From the NCBI RefSeq assembly GCF_900188005.1, contig NZ_FZNR01000001.1:248001-312000 (forward strand): a DNA stretch of 64,000 nucleotides. Direction: 5' to 3'. Position numbers and translations under genes: made by a program. The notes under the pieces are model-generated. The model was not told the DNA's origin. It made no database searches and saw only the letters and a list, made by a program, of their open reading frames with translations. Positions 24,968 to 34,011 of the stretch are shown piece by piece (the stretch's first letter is position 1; each line of letters opens with the position of its first letter). Source of the DNA: Actinoplanes regularis (lineage in GTDB: Bacteria > Actinomycetota > Actinomycetes > Mycobacteriales > Micromonosporaceae).

Positions 24968-25819
24968 TCACTTCACCGCGCCGATGGTCAGGCCACCGCG
25001 CCAGTAACGCTGAAGGAGGAGGAACGCGGCGATCAGCGGCACGATGGCCACCAGGGCGCCCGTCACGATGACGTTGAAGAGGGCCTCGCCGCCGTTGCCG
25101 AGAGTCGCGGACATGTACCAGGTACGCAGGCCGACCGTCAGCGGGAAGAGATGGTCGTCGCTGAGCATCACCAGGGGCAGGAAGAAGTTGTTCCACGACG
25201 CGACCATCGAGAAGAGCAGCACGGTGACCAGGGCCGGGCGCATCGCCGGCAGCGCGACGCTGGTGAACACCCGCAGCTCGCCGGCGCCGTCGATCCGGGC
25301 CGCCTCGAGCATCTCGTCCGGCAGCGACTCGTGGGTGTAGACCCGCAGCAGGTAGACACCGAACGGGTTGAGCAGCGACGGCAGGATCACCGCCCAGATC
25401 GAGTCGACCAGGCCGGCCTGCGACATCAGCAGATAGGTGGGCAGCACCAGAGCGGTCGCCGGCACCATGATCAGGCCGAGGAGCAGAGCGAACAGTTTGG
25501 TACGACCGGGGAAGCGCAGCTTCGCGAAGGCGTACCCGGCGAGCGCCGAGACTGCGGTCGCGCCGGCGCCGCTGACCAGCGCGTACAGCGCGGAGTTGCG
25601 CAGCCAGACCAGGTAGATCCCGTTCTCCTGGGAGAACACCGTCTTCAGGTTGCCGACCAGGTGGAACTCGGAGAACCACAGCGGCGCGGAGAGGAACAGC
25701 CCGTCGTTGTCCTTGGTCGCGGCGACCAGCAGCCACCAGAACGGCAGTAGGAAGTAGACCGCCATCAGCCCCATGACCAGGTGCGGTACGAACCCGGCGC
25801 GCTCGGACCTCGGATTCAC
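24968..25819 (-). CDS. ABC sugar transporter permease (MalG/LacG type)
   Basis: 283 residues from GTG 25819, which overlaps the stop of the partner permease (GTGA) and has GGAG 7 nt upstream. Six hydrophobic segments and the EAA loop (LEAARIDGAGELRVF), which docks onto the ATPase subunit, mark it as the second integral subunit of a carbohydrate-uptake (CUT1) importer. No ATPase gene is in the operon, so a shared MsiK-type ATPase encoded elsewhere is expected, as is common in actinobacteria. Confidence 0.93.
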   Translation of the reverse strand: MNPRSERAGFVPHLVMGLMAVYFLLPFWWLLVAATKDNDGLFLSAPLWFSEFHLVGNLKTVFSQENGIYLVWLRNSALYALVSGAGATAVSALAGYAFAKLRFPGRTKLFALLLGLIMVPATALVLPTYLLMSQAGLVDSIWAVILPSLLNPFGVYLLRVYTHESLPDEMLEAARIDGAGELRVFTSVALPAMRPALVTVLLFSMVASWNNFFLPLVMLSDDHLFPLTVGLRTWYMSATLGNGGEALFNVIVTGALVAIVPLIAAFLLLQRYWRGGLTIGAVK

Positions 25820-26736
25820 AGCGCACTCCGTTTCCTGGTCGCGAAGAGGAAGATGTACGACCCGACGAAGACCACCGCGCCGAGCAGGAACGAGATCGCG
25901 GCCGAGTAGTTGTACTGCTGGAACGAGAACGCCTGGTTGAAGGCGTAAACGTTGGGCGTGTAGTGCTGGGTGATCGAGCCCGGGTTGAGCGGCTGCAGGA
26001 TCAGCGGCTCGGTGAAGAACTGCAGGGTGCCCAGGATCGTGAAGAGCGTGGCCAGCACGATCGCCGAGGAGATCATCGGGGTCTTGATCCGCCACGCGAT
26101 CTGGGCCGGGCCGGCGCCGTCGATGCGCGCCGACTCGTACACCTCACGTGGCAGGCCCTGCAGCGCCGCGTACAGCACGATCATGTTGTAACCGGCCCAC
26201 TGCCAGGTCACCACGTTGCCGAGCGAGGCGAGGACGACGTCGCTGGAAAGAAAGTCGATGTGCAGGAGCGAGTTGAACGGCCCGACGTTCTCGCTGTAGA
26301 GGAAGCCCCACATCAGCGTGCCGATGACCACCGGCACCGCGTACGGAACGAAGGCGGCGAGCCGGAAGAATCGCGAGAACCGGGAGGTGGCGTGGTCGAT
26401 CAGCAGCGCCGCGAGCAGCGCGATACCGATCATCACCGGCGTCTGCACCAGCCCGAACACGATCACCCGGACCACACCCTCGCGGACCAGCGGATCCTTG
26501 AACGCCTGGGTGTAGTTCTCGAGGAACGCGAAGTGCTCGCCCTCGATCAGGGTGGACCGGTAGAGGCTCAGCTTGAACGCGTACGCCATCGGCAGCAGCA
26601 GGAACGCGACAAGCAGCACCACGAACGGGAGGACGAAGAGCCAGCCGGTCATGGCTTCACGCAGATGCCGCCGCTTCTTCGTGGGGGGACCCGCGACCGC
26701 AGTAGCGGCCGCGGACCTGGTTTCCACCTGGGTCAT
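25816..26736 (-). CDS. ABC sugar transporter permease (MalF/LacF type)
   Basis: 306 residues from ATG 26736, 2 bp after the binding-protein stop; an upstream ATG frame overlaps the binding protein and is rejected. An N-terminal cytoplasmic stretch (1-35) precedes six membrane segments. The EAA loop is YESARIDGAGPAQIAWRI. It pairs with the downstream permease to form the channel of the importer. Confidence 0.93.
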   Translation of the reverse strand: MTQVETRSAAATAVAGPPTKKRRHLREAMTGWLFVLPFVVLLVAFLLLPMAYAFKLSLYRSTLIEGEHFAFLENYTQAFKDPLVREGVVRVIVFGLVQTPVMIGIALLAALLIDHATSRFSRFFRLAAFVPYAVPVVIGTLMWGFLYSENVGPFNSLLHIDFLSSDVVLASLGNVVTWQWAGYNMIVLYAALQGLPREVYESARIDGAGPAQIAWRIKTPMISSAIVLATLFTILGTLQFFTEPLILQPLNPGSITQHYTPNVYAFNQAFSFQQYNYSAAISFLLGAVVFVGSYIFLFATRKRSAL

Positions 26737-26738
26737 TG

Positions 26739-28076
26739 CTACTGAACCTTGAAGCCCTGCTGGGTGGCGTACTGGGTGACGTTCGCCTGCGCGGTGTCGA
26801 GGGCGGCGGTCCACGAGGTCTTCTTCTCGATGGCCCCGTTGATCCCGGTCGTCAGCTGGTTGAAGTTGTAGCTGTTGAACGGGCTCCAGGAGAACGGCAG
26901 GATCGCCTTGTAGGCGGGGACGAAGACGTCGTTGACGGTCTGGCCGCCGAAGAAGTCGTACTTCTTCTTGAGGAACGCGTCCGATTCGAGCACCGGGGTC
27001 GCGGTCGGGAAGAGGTAGGCCTCGTCGATACCGATCTTCCAGGCGTCGGTGTTCTTCGCTCCGTAGATCTCCATCGCGACCTTGGTGGCCGCCTCCGGGT
27101 TCTTCGCCTGGTCGGTCACCGCGAACGACGAGCCACCCCAGTCACCCTGCGCGTTGCCGCCGGCGGTCCACTGCGGCAGCGGGGCCGCGCGCCACTTGCC
27201 GGCGGTCGTCTTGGCCACGCTGGCCAGGTAGCCCGGGCCCCAGCCGGCGGCCAGGTAGGTGACGTACTTGCCGGAGCCGAGACCGTTGTAGAAGTCGGTC
27301 GTGCCGTACGCCTTGGTGTCGGCGAGGCCGGAGTTGACCATGCCCTCCCAGTACGTCATGACCTGCTTGGCACCGGCGTCGTTGACCGAGATGCCGATGT
27401 TCGACGGGTTCGCGGTGTCGTAGGAGTACGGCTTGCTGCCCGCCTGCCACATCAGGCCGGTCATGAAGCCGCCGTCGTTGCCGCCGAAGTCGGTCATGAA
27501 GGCTTTGCCGGCGGACGCGGTCTTCAGCTTCTCGGCCTGGGCCTTGTACTCGTCCCAGGTCTTCGGGATGGTCAGGCCGTACTGCTTGAACAGGTCCTCG
27601 CGGTAGAGCATCGCCATCGGGCCGGCGTCGACCGGGATGGCGTAGACCTTGTCACCGGTGCTGACCTGCTTCCACGCCCAGTCGACGTACTGACCCTTCA
27701 GGTCGTTGGCGCCGTACTTACCCATATCGACCAGATGCTTGGTGAGCTGGTAGGTGGGCAGCTCCTGGAACTCGAGCATGACCACGTCGGGCGCGCCCTT
27801 GCCGGCTTTGAGCGCGGTCTGCAGCTTGGTGTACTCGTCCTGGCCCGCGCCGGCGTTCGTCCACTCGATCTTGATGTCGGTGTGCGTGGAGTTGTACAGG
27901 TCGACGATCTTCTGGAAGGAGGGGTACCACGCCCACACCTTCACGGTCACCGGGCCGGAGGGTTTGTCGGCGTCGGCGTCCGATCCACCGCCGCTGCACG
28001 CGGCGAGGGCCAGCGCGGTCACAGCCGCGACTGTCGCCACCACCGAGCGTCGTACACTAAAGTTTCTGACGTTCAC
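26739..28076 (-). CDS. ABC sugar-binding lipoprotein
   Basis: 445 residues. A signal peptide ends in the lipobox LALAAC, with the lipidated Cys at about 27, followed by a Gly/Ser/Asp linker. The rest is a family 1 extracellular solute-binding protein (VWAWYPSFQKIVDLYN, then APDVVMLEFQELPTY) with many aromatic residues for sugar stacking. It is the first gene of the importer/arabinofuranosidase operon and is divergent from the LacI regulator gene. The likely ligand is an arabino-oligosaccharide, inferred from the enzyme in the operon. Confidence 0.93.
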   Translation of the reverse strand: MNVRNFSVRRSVVATVAAVTALALAACSGGGSDADADKPSGPVTVKVWAWYPSFQKIVDLYNSTHTDIKIEWTNAGAGQDEYTKLQTALKAGKGAPDVVMLEFQELPTYQLTKHLVDMGKYGANDLKGQYVDWAWKQVSTGDKVYAIPVDAGPMAMLYREDLFKQYGLTIPKTWDEYKAQAEKLKTASAGKAFMTDFGGNDGGFMTGLMWQAGSKPYSYDTANPSNIGISVNDAGAKQVMTYWEGMVNSGLADTKAYGTTDFYNGLGSGKYVTYLAAGWGPGYLASVAKTTAGKWRAAPLPQWTAGGNAQGDWGGSSFAVTDQAKNPEAATKVAMEIYGAKNTDAWKIGIDEAYLFPTATPVLESDAFLKKKYDFFGGQTVNDVFVPAYKAILPFSWSPFNSYNFNQLTTGINGAIEKKTSWTAALDTAQANVTQYATQQGFKVQ

Positions 28077-28194
28077 TGGGTCCTCGCAGATTTTCGTATC
28101 CAGTTGTTCGGGTCAGAAGAGCCGGCCTCCGGTGCTGGCACACCGGGGGTCGGCCAATCAGTTCTTCACTGCTTCGCGGACGTTGTTGCTACGA

Positions 28195-28212
28195 TTTTGC
28201 AGCGCTGCAAAA
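28195..28212. promoter_or_regulatory. LacI-type operator in the divergent sugar-operon promoter
   Basis: TTTTGCAGCGCTGCAAAA is a perfect 18-bp palindrome between the binding-protein gene (119 bp away) and the LacI gene (72 bp away). The CG centre and symmetry are typical for LacI-family dimers. Confidence 0.75.
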
Positions 28213-28284
28213 CAGCATGCACGGACGTCCAATCGACGGCAAGGGGTAACCTGCCGGAAACTTGGCGCGGGCGGAGGGGGCACA

Positions 28285-29322
28285 TTGCGTCGAGAAGTCA
28301 CGCTACGTGACGTCGCGGAACTGGCCGGAGTTTCCAGCCGAACCGTCTCCAACGTGGTCAACGGGTACGCGAACGTCACCGAACGAACCCGGGTCCGGGT
28401 GCAGCGCGCGGTGGACGAACTCGGGTACCGGCCCAACGTGCTGGCCCGCAACCTGGCGCAGGGACGCTCCGGTCAGATCGCGCTGGTGGTGCCCTACCTG
28501 GACACGCCGTACTTCTCCGAGTTGCTGCAGAGCGTGATCCGGACGGCCCGGGCCCGCGGCTACAACGTTTTGATCGACCAGACCGACGGCGATCCCGAGC
28601 ACGAACGCGCGTTCATCGCGCACGGCTCCCGCCGGCTGCTCTTCGACGGCGTCATCTTCAGCCCCCTCGGCCTCGACCAGCAGGCCCTCGCCGACCACGA
28701 CCCGAACCTGCCGTTGGTCATCCTCGGCGAGCGGACCAGCGACGGCACCTTCGACCACATCGGCATAGACGACGTGGCCGCCTCGCGCGAGGCCACCGAA
28801 CACCTGCTGGACCTGGGCCGGCGGCGGGTCGCCGCGATCGGTGACCAGCCGTACGCCACCGGCGAGGCGGCCCAGCGCCGCACCCGCGGCTTCCGCGAGG
28901 CCTTCCAGGCACGTGGCCTGACCGTCCGGGAAGACCTGATCATCAGTACGCCCCGGTTCAACCGCAAGGACGGCGCGCAGGCCATGGCCCACCTGCTCGA
29001 CCTCGAGGATCCGCCGGACGCCGTCTTCTGCTACTCCGACCTGGTCGCGCTCGGCGCCATCCGCACCCTGGTCAGCCGGGGTCTGCGGGTGCCCGACGAC
29101 GTGGCGGTGATCGGCTACGACGACATCGAGGACGGGCGGTACTCGAACCCGAGCGTCACCACCATCTCCCCGGACAAGGAGATGATCGCGACCACCGCGG
29201 TCGAACGGCTGCTGCTGCGGATCGGCAGCTCCACCCCGCCGCCGGCGGTCGAGCTACGCGCCCCACACCGGCTGATCGTCCGCGAGAGCACCGCCGGCCG
29301 GGTCACTCCTCCGGCCCGCTGA
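28285..29322 (+). CDS. LacI family repressor of the arabino-oligosaccharide operon
   Basis: 345 residues from TTG 28285 with GGAGGGG about 5 nt upstream; the frame is open further upstream but the domain starts here. The helix-turn-helix and hinge are intact (VTLRDVAELAGVSSRTVSNV, then YRPNVLARNL), followed by a periplasmic-binding-protein-like sensor domain (FDGVIFSPLG, AVIGYDDIEDGRYSNP). It lies divergent from the importer operon with the 18-bp palindrome between them, so it most likely represses that operon and itself until an arabinose-containing inducer binds. The 3' end overlaps the convergent polymerase gene by 20 bp. Confidence 0.92.
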   Translation: MRREVTLRDVAELAGVSSRTVSNVVNGYANVTERTRVRVQRAVDELGYRPNVLARNLAQGRSGQIALVVPYLDTPYFSELLQSVIRTARARGYNVLIDQTDGDPEHERAFIAHGSRRLLFDGVIFSPLGLDQQALADHDPNLPLVILGERTSDGTFDHIGIDDVAASREATEHLLDLGRRRVAAIGDQPYATGEAAQRRTRGFREAFQARGLTVREDLIISTPRFNRKDGAQAMAHLLDLEDPPDAVFCYSDLVALGAIRTLVSRGLRVPDDVAVIGYDDIEDGRYSNPSVTTISPDKEMIATTAVERLLLRIGSSTPPPAVELRAPHRLIVRESTAGRVTPPAR

Positions 29323-30250
29323 GGCCGCCCTGCTCGTCAAGGTCGGCCCATTCCAGCAGCGTGTCCAGCGAGTGGTGCACGTCGTCGATGGCGGCGTGCA
29401 GGTCGCCCAGCTCGGCGAAGCGGGCCGGGACCGTGCGGATGGTGAAGGCCTGCGGGTCGACGTCCGGGATCTCGTCCCAGGTGATCGGGGTGGAGACGGT
29501 GGCCTGCGGGACGCCGCGGACCGAGTACGCGCTGGCGATCGTGTGGTCGCGCGCGTTCTGGTTGTAGTCGATGAACAGCGCTTTCGGGTCCCGGTCCTTG
29601 CGCCACCAGGTGGTCGTGACGTCCTGCGGGGCGCGGCGCTCGACCTCGCGGGCGAAGGCGAGCGCGGCACGGCGTACCTCCGAGAATCCCCACTCCGGCT
29701 GGATCCGGACGTAGATGTGCAGACCCCTGCCACCGGAGGTTTTCGGGAAGCCGGCGATGCCGAGCTCGTCAAGCACCTCGCGGACTATCGGGGCGACCCG
29801 GCGGACCGTGTCGAACGGGCAGTCCGGCATCGGATCCAGGTCGATCCGCCACTCGTCCGGTTTCTCGGTGTCCGCCCGCCGGGAGTTCCACGGATGGAAC
29901 TCCACGGTGGACATCTGGACCGCCCAGATCACGTCGGCCGGTTTGGTCACGCAGAGCTCGTCGGCGTGCCGGTTGTACCGCGGGAACCTCACCCGGACCG
30001 TCTCCAGCCAGGGCGGCGCGCCGTTCGGCACCCGCTTCTGGTGCACCTTCTCCCCGGCCAGGCCGTCCGGGAAGCGGTGCAGCATGCAGGGGCGCTCGCG
30101 CAGCGCGCGGACGATCCCGTCGCTCACCGCCAGGTAGTACTCGACCAGGTCGAGCTTGGTGGCGCCGAGCTCCGGGAAGTAGACCCGGTCCGGGTTGGAG
30201 ACCCGGACCTCGTGGTCGCCGACTTCGATGACGGTGGCTTTACCGGCCAT
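29303..30250 (-). CDS. LigD-type NHEJ polymerase/primase domain protein
   Basis: 315 residues matching the stand-alone polymerase domain of LigD, an archaeo-eukaryotic primase fold used in non-homologous end joining. Catalytic acids are Asp137 and Asp139 in WRIDLDPMP and Asp228 in LFIDYNQN; KTSGGRGLHIYV (about 170-181) binds nucleotide. No ligase or nuclease domain is attached, and no Ku or ligase gene is in the window. It fills gaps with NTPs or dNTPs at broken ends. It is 9 bp after the acyl-CoA dehydrogenase gene on the same strand and overlaps lacI at its 3' end. Confidence 0.92.
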   Translation of the reverse strand: MAGKATVIEVGDHEVRVSNPDRVYFPELGATKLDLVEYYLAVSDGIVRALRERPCMLHRFPDGLAGEKVHQKRVPNGAPPWLETVRVRFPRYNRHADELCVTKPADVIWAVQMSTVEFHPWNSRRADTEKPDEWRIDLDPMPDCPFDTVRRVAPIVREVLDELGIAGFPKTSGGRGLHIYVRIQPEWGFSEVRRAALAFAREVERRAPQDVTTTWWRKDRDPKALFIDYNQNARDHTIASAYSVRGVPQATVSTPITWDEIPDVDPQAFTIRTVPARFAELGDLHAAIDDVHHSLDTLLEWADLDEQGGLSGPEE

Positions 30251-30259
30251 GCGTCGAAA

Positions 30260-31969
30260 CTATCCCAACCAGGCGTCGTCAAGGTCGAGAAGCAGCGTGT
30301 CACCCGAGTCGAGCAGGTCCAGCATCGGGCCGATCCGGGGCAGCTCGTGGGTGACGAAGTACCTCGCGGCCAGCCGTTTGCCCTGGTAGAAGTCGCCTTC
30401 CCGGTCCGCGGCGGCGTTCAGCTGCTCCAGCCACATCCAGGCGATCACCAGGTGACCGGCGGCGTCGAGGTACGCCGTGGCGTTGACGAGCGCGGTCGAC
30501 GGATCGGCCCAGAGTTTGGCGGTGGTCGCGGCGAGCCGGTCGCAGGCCGCCAGCACCGGCACACCCAGCTCGGCGGGGGCCGAAGCGGCGGTGGCCCGGA
30601 TCCGGTCGAGGAGCAGGGCCAGGCCGGCGCCGCCCTGCTGGGTGACCTTGCGGCCGAGCAGGTCGAGCGCCTGGATGCCGTCGGTGCCCTCGTGGATCGA
30701 GTTGAGCCGGTTGTCCCGGTAGAACTGCTCGACCGGATACTCCCGGGTGTAGCCGTAGCCGCCGTGGATCTGGATGGCGTGGTCGTCGGCGAGCCGGCAC
30801 CACTGCGACGGCCAGGCCTTGACGATCGGGGTGAGCACGTCGAGGAGCAGGCTGTTCTCCGGCGAGGGCTGGTCCAGCAGCTTCGCGGCGTAAAGGACGA
30901 GAGCGAGACCGCCTTCGACGTACGACTTACTGGCCAGCAGCATCCGTCGTACATCCGGGTGATCGACGATCGGGACCGGAGGTGCCAGTGGGTCCTTGGC
31001 GGTGACCGGGCGGCCCTGCTGCCTCTCCCGAGCGTAAGCGAGGGCGTGCAGGTACCCGGTGTAACCGAGAGCGACCGCGCCGGACCCGACGCCGATCCGC
31101 GCCTCGTTCATCATGTGGAACATGTACTGAAGGCCGCGGCCCTCCTCGCCCACCAGCTCACCGACCGCGTCATCGAACGCCAGCACCGTGTTGGTGGTGC
31201 CGCGGTAGCCCATCTTGTGGTTGAGCCCGGCCAGCGTGACGCCGTTCCGCTCCCCCGTCGCCAGGTCCAGCTTAGGGACGATGAACAGCGACAGGCCCTT
31301 CACCCCCGCCGGCGCCCCGGCCACCCGGGCCAGGACCAGGTGGATGATGTTCTCGGTGAGCTCGTGGTCGCCGCCGGAGATCCACATCTTGCCGCCGGTG
31401 ACCCGGTAGGTGCCGTCCGCCTGCTTGACGGCCCTGGTGGTGACGTCGCTCAGCGACGAACCGGCCTGCGGCTCGGAGAGGCACATCGTGCCGGCGAACC
31501 GGCCCTCGATCATCGGGTGGACGAAGCGGCGGATCTGCTCCTCGGTGCCGTGGGCGAGCAGCAGGTGCGCGTTGCCGCCGGTGAGCATCGCGTACGCCGA
31601 GGAGGCGGTGTTCGCCGCCTGGAACCAGAGGAAGCAGGCGCGCTGCACCACGTGCGGCAGCTGCAGACCACCGTGCTCGGCGTCCATGGTCGCGCCGAGC
31701 AGCCCGGACTCGGCGAAGACCCGCAGCGCGTGCGAGACCTCCGGGATCATCTCCACCCGGTTGCCGTCGAACGTCGGTTCGTGCAGGTCGTTCTTGCGGT
31801 TGTGGGGCGCGAAGTCCCGCTCGGCGATCTGCTGCGACACGTCCAGGAACGCGTCGAACGTCTCGCGGGAGTGCTCGGCGAACCGTTCCCGACCGGTCAG
31901 CGCTTGGACGTCGAGCCATTCGTAGAGCAGGAAATCGAGGTCCCGACGGGACAGCACCTTGGAATTCAT
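30260..31969 (-). CDS. Acyl-CoA dehydrogenase with C-terminal extension
   Basis: 569 residues from ATG 31969 (GTG 31984 adds five). The FAD-binding middle has MCLSEPQAGSSLSDV and KMWISGGDHE. The catalytic Glu lies in SIHEGTDGIQALDLLGRKV, as in the long-chain and 3-methylmercaptopropionyl-CoA dehydrogenase branch, and about 130 residues of extra helices follow as in the acetyl-CoA-dehydrogenase-like C-terminal domain. It oxidises an acyl-CoA and passes electrons to ETF. Substrate cannot be told from sequence alone. Confidence 0.9.
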   Translation of the reverse strand: MNSKVLSRRDLDFLLYEWLDVQALTGRERFAEHSRETFDAFLDVSQQIAERDFAPHNRKNDLHEPTFDGNRVEMIPEVSHALRVFAESGLLGATMDAEHGGLQLPHVVQRACFLWFQAANTASSAYAMLTGGNAHLLLAHGTEEQIRRFVHPMIEGRFAGTMCLSEPQAGSSLSDVTTRAVKQADGTYRVTGGKMWISGGDHELTENIIHLVLARVAGAPAGVKGLSLFIVPKLDLATGERNGVTLAGLNHKMGYRGTTNTVLAFDDAVGELVGEEGRGLQYMFHMMNEARIGVGSGAVALGYTGYLHALAYARERQQGRPVTAKDPLAPPVPIVDHPDVRRMLLASKSYVEGGLALVLYAAKLLDQPSPENSLLLDVLTPIVKAWPSQWCRLADDHAIQIHGGYGYTREYPVEQFYRDNRLNSIHEGTDGIQALDLLGRKVTQQGGAGLALLLDRIRATAASAPAELGVPVLAACDRLAATTAKLWADPSTALVNATAYLDAAGHLVIAWMWLEQLNAAADREGDFYQGKRLAARYFVTHELPRIGPMLDLLDSGDTLLLDLDDAWLG

Positions 31970-32037
31970 GCACCCAGTGTGCACTAACTTTGCTGAACGT
32001 CATTCAGCCCGTCGACCGGTGCAGCGGACCCCGAGGC

Positions 32038-33831
32038 TCACTCGGGCGCGCGGTGCCGGCCGATCCGCTGCATCATCCGGGTCAGCGCGCGGCCGCCGCC
32101 GGAGCGCTTGATCTCGTACATCGCGTGGTCCGCGGCACGCAACGCGGCGTCCGGGTCCTCCGCCGGTGCGGCCAGGTGGACACCCACGCTGGCGCCGATG
32201 TCGACGTAGTGGCCGGCGATCGGGAACGGCATCTCCACCACCGTGCGCACCCGGTGCGACATCGCCGCGGCCTCGTCCGGGCCGAACGTGCCGGGCATCA
32301 GCACCACGAACTCGTCGCCGCCGACCCGGGCCAGCACGTCGCCACTCCGGATGCAGCCGCTCAGCCGCTCGGCAACCTGACGCAGCAGTTCATCGCCGGC
32401 CTCGTGCCCGAACCTGTCGTTGACCGGCTTGAACCCGTCCAGATCGACGAAGAGCACGGCCACCGGGTCCCGGCGCAGCGACGAGCTGAGCGCGTTCTGC
32501 ATCCGGCGCCGGTTCGGCAGACCGGTCAGCGCGTCGTGCTGGGCCTCGTGCGCCAGCCGCTCCTGGAACGCCCGGTTCTCCGAGACGTCCCGGGCGTTGA
32601 TCACCACGCCGTTCAGGGCCGGGTTCGCCAGCTGATTGGAGGCGGTGAAGTCGAACCAGCGGTAGTCCCCGCTCGCCGCGCGCACCCGGCACTGCAAGCG
32701 CAGCACTCCGGTCGAGTCGGCGAGCAGCGACTCCAGCCGCGCCCGCATCGTCGGCTGATCCTCCGGGTGCACCAGCTCGAAGACACTGTGCCCGTTGAGC
32801 AGGCTGTGTTCGAAGCCGAGGATCGCCGACGAGCCGGGGCTGGTGAAGATCATCCGGCCTTCCCGGTCGATGACCGTGACGATGTCCGGCGCGTGCTGGA
32901 ACAGCGCCTGGAACCGCTCGTCCGCCCGGCGCCGCTGCATCTGGGTGCGGTAACCGAGCACCGAGATGCCGACCACACCGATCAGCAACATGGCGATCAA
33001 CGTGTAGTTCACCGTCTGGCTGCGGCTGTGCACCGCGCCGTAGAACGAGGATTTCGTCTGCGTACGGACGTAGGAGTAGCCGCTCGGCAGCCCGGCCACG
33101 ATCGAGACCATGGTGACGTCGCCCGAGTCGTACTCCACGAGCCGGGTTCCGTCGCCACGGAGCTCGGCGACGAGCCCCGTGTCAGCCGGGGCACCGACCC
33201 GGGCGCGCACGCTGCTCGCGGCGATCCTGCCGGTGCTGTCGATCACGTCGGCGCGATGACTCGGGTTGGACAGTTGCTCGAGGTAGTGCTGCAACGAGGT
33301 GGCTACGACCTGGTTGAGACCGATCAGGAAACCGACCGGGGAGCCGCTGGTCAGAATCGGCACCCCCACGGCGGCGAGCGCGACGCCGTCCACCGTCATC
33401 ACCGACGAGAAGCCGTACTTCTGGCCGGCGGCGAACTGCTTGCGCATCGCTGCCCAGCCGGCGTTGTCGGTGGCCGGCAGCCCGGTGGCACGGCTCGCGT
33501 TGAGCACGTGCCCCTCCAGGTCGGTGAGGAGCATGCCGTACTGGAAGGTCGAACTCTTCGCGGCGGCCGCGACCAGCACGGCCCGGTCGGCGGCGGCGTT
33601 CTTGGCCAGGGTCAGCGGGCGCTCGGCGAGCACCTGCGCCAGCTCCTGGACGGAGAGCAACTGCAGTTGTCCGGTCAGGATCGCGTTGTTGGTGCCCAGC
33701 TCGGTGCTGTCGGCGCGGTGCACGGTGTCAGCCGCGTTCAGCGTCGAACGGTTCACCACGATGGCCACGCCGCCGGCGGCCGCCAGCAACAGCAAGCTGA
33801 CCACCACCGCGATCCAGTTCCGTACCCGCAT
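32038..33831 (-). CDS. Membrane diguanylate cyclase with extracellular sensor and PAS domain
   Basis: 597 residues from ATG 33831, which has GAGGGAGGG about 6-8 nt upstream; the longer frame is rejected. Membrane helix near 5-27, an outer Cache-like sensor region (about 35-275), a second helix (about 280-302), a PAS domain (about 315-430), then GGDEF (about 435-590). The active site is GGDEF, and RSGD five residues before it is an intact inhibitory site. It should make cyclic di-GMP in response to an external signal. The ligand is unknown. Confidence 0.92.
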   Translation of the reverse strand: MRVRNWIAVVVSLLLLAAAGGVAIVVNRSTLNAADTVHRADSTELGTNNAILTGQLQLLSVQELAQVLAERPLTLAKNAAADRAVLVAAAAKSSTFQYGMLLTDLEGHVLNASRATGLPATDNAGWAAMRKQFAAGQKYGFSSVMTVDGVALAAVGVPILTSGSPVGFLIGLNQVVATSLQHYLEQLSNPSHRADVIDSTGRIAASSVRARVGAPADTGLVAELRGDGTRLVEYDSGDVTMVSIVAGLPSGYSYVRTQTKSSFYGAVHSRSQTVNYTLIAMLLIGVVGISVLGYRTQMQRRRADERFQALFQHAPDIVTVIDREGRMIFTSPGSSAILGFEHSLLNGHSVFELVHPEDQPTMRARLESLLADSTGVLRLQCRVRAASGDYRWFDFTASNQLANPALNGVVINARDVSENRAFQERLAHEAQHDALTGLPNRRRMQNALSSSLRRDPVAVLFVDLDGFKPVNDRFGHEAGDELLRQVAERLSGCIRSGDVLARVGGDEFVVLMPGTFGPDEAAAMSHRVRTVVEMPFPIAGHYVDIGASVGVHLAAPAEDPDAALRAADHAMYEIKRSGGGRALTRMMQRIGRHRAPE

Positions 33832-34011
33832 CGGTTCCCTCCCTCGCCGCATGTCATCGGCAACCGGAGGCCCGACTGAATGAAGCCGTGGCATGAAACC
33901 GCCCGAAAGCGGGGCGGCGCGTGGAGGCATCGACCCCCGATGATGGAGGGGTAGCCGAATCCGTACGCCGAGCGATGTGACCCGACACCCCGTCGATGAT
34001 CGGAGCACCGC

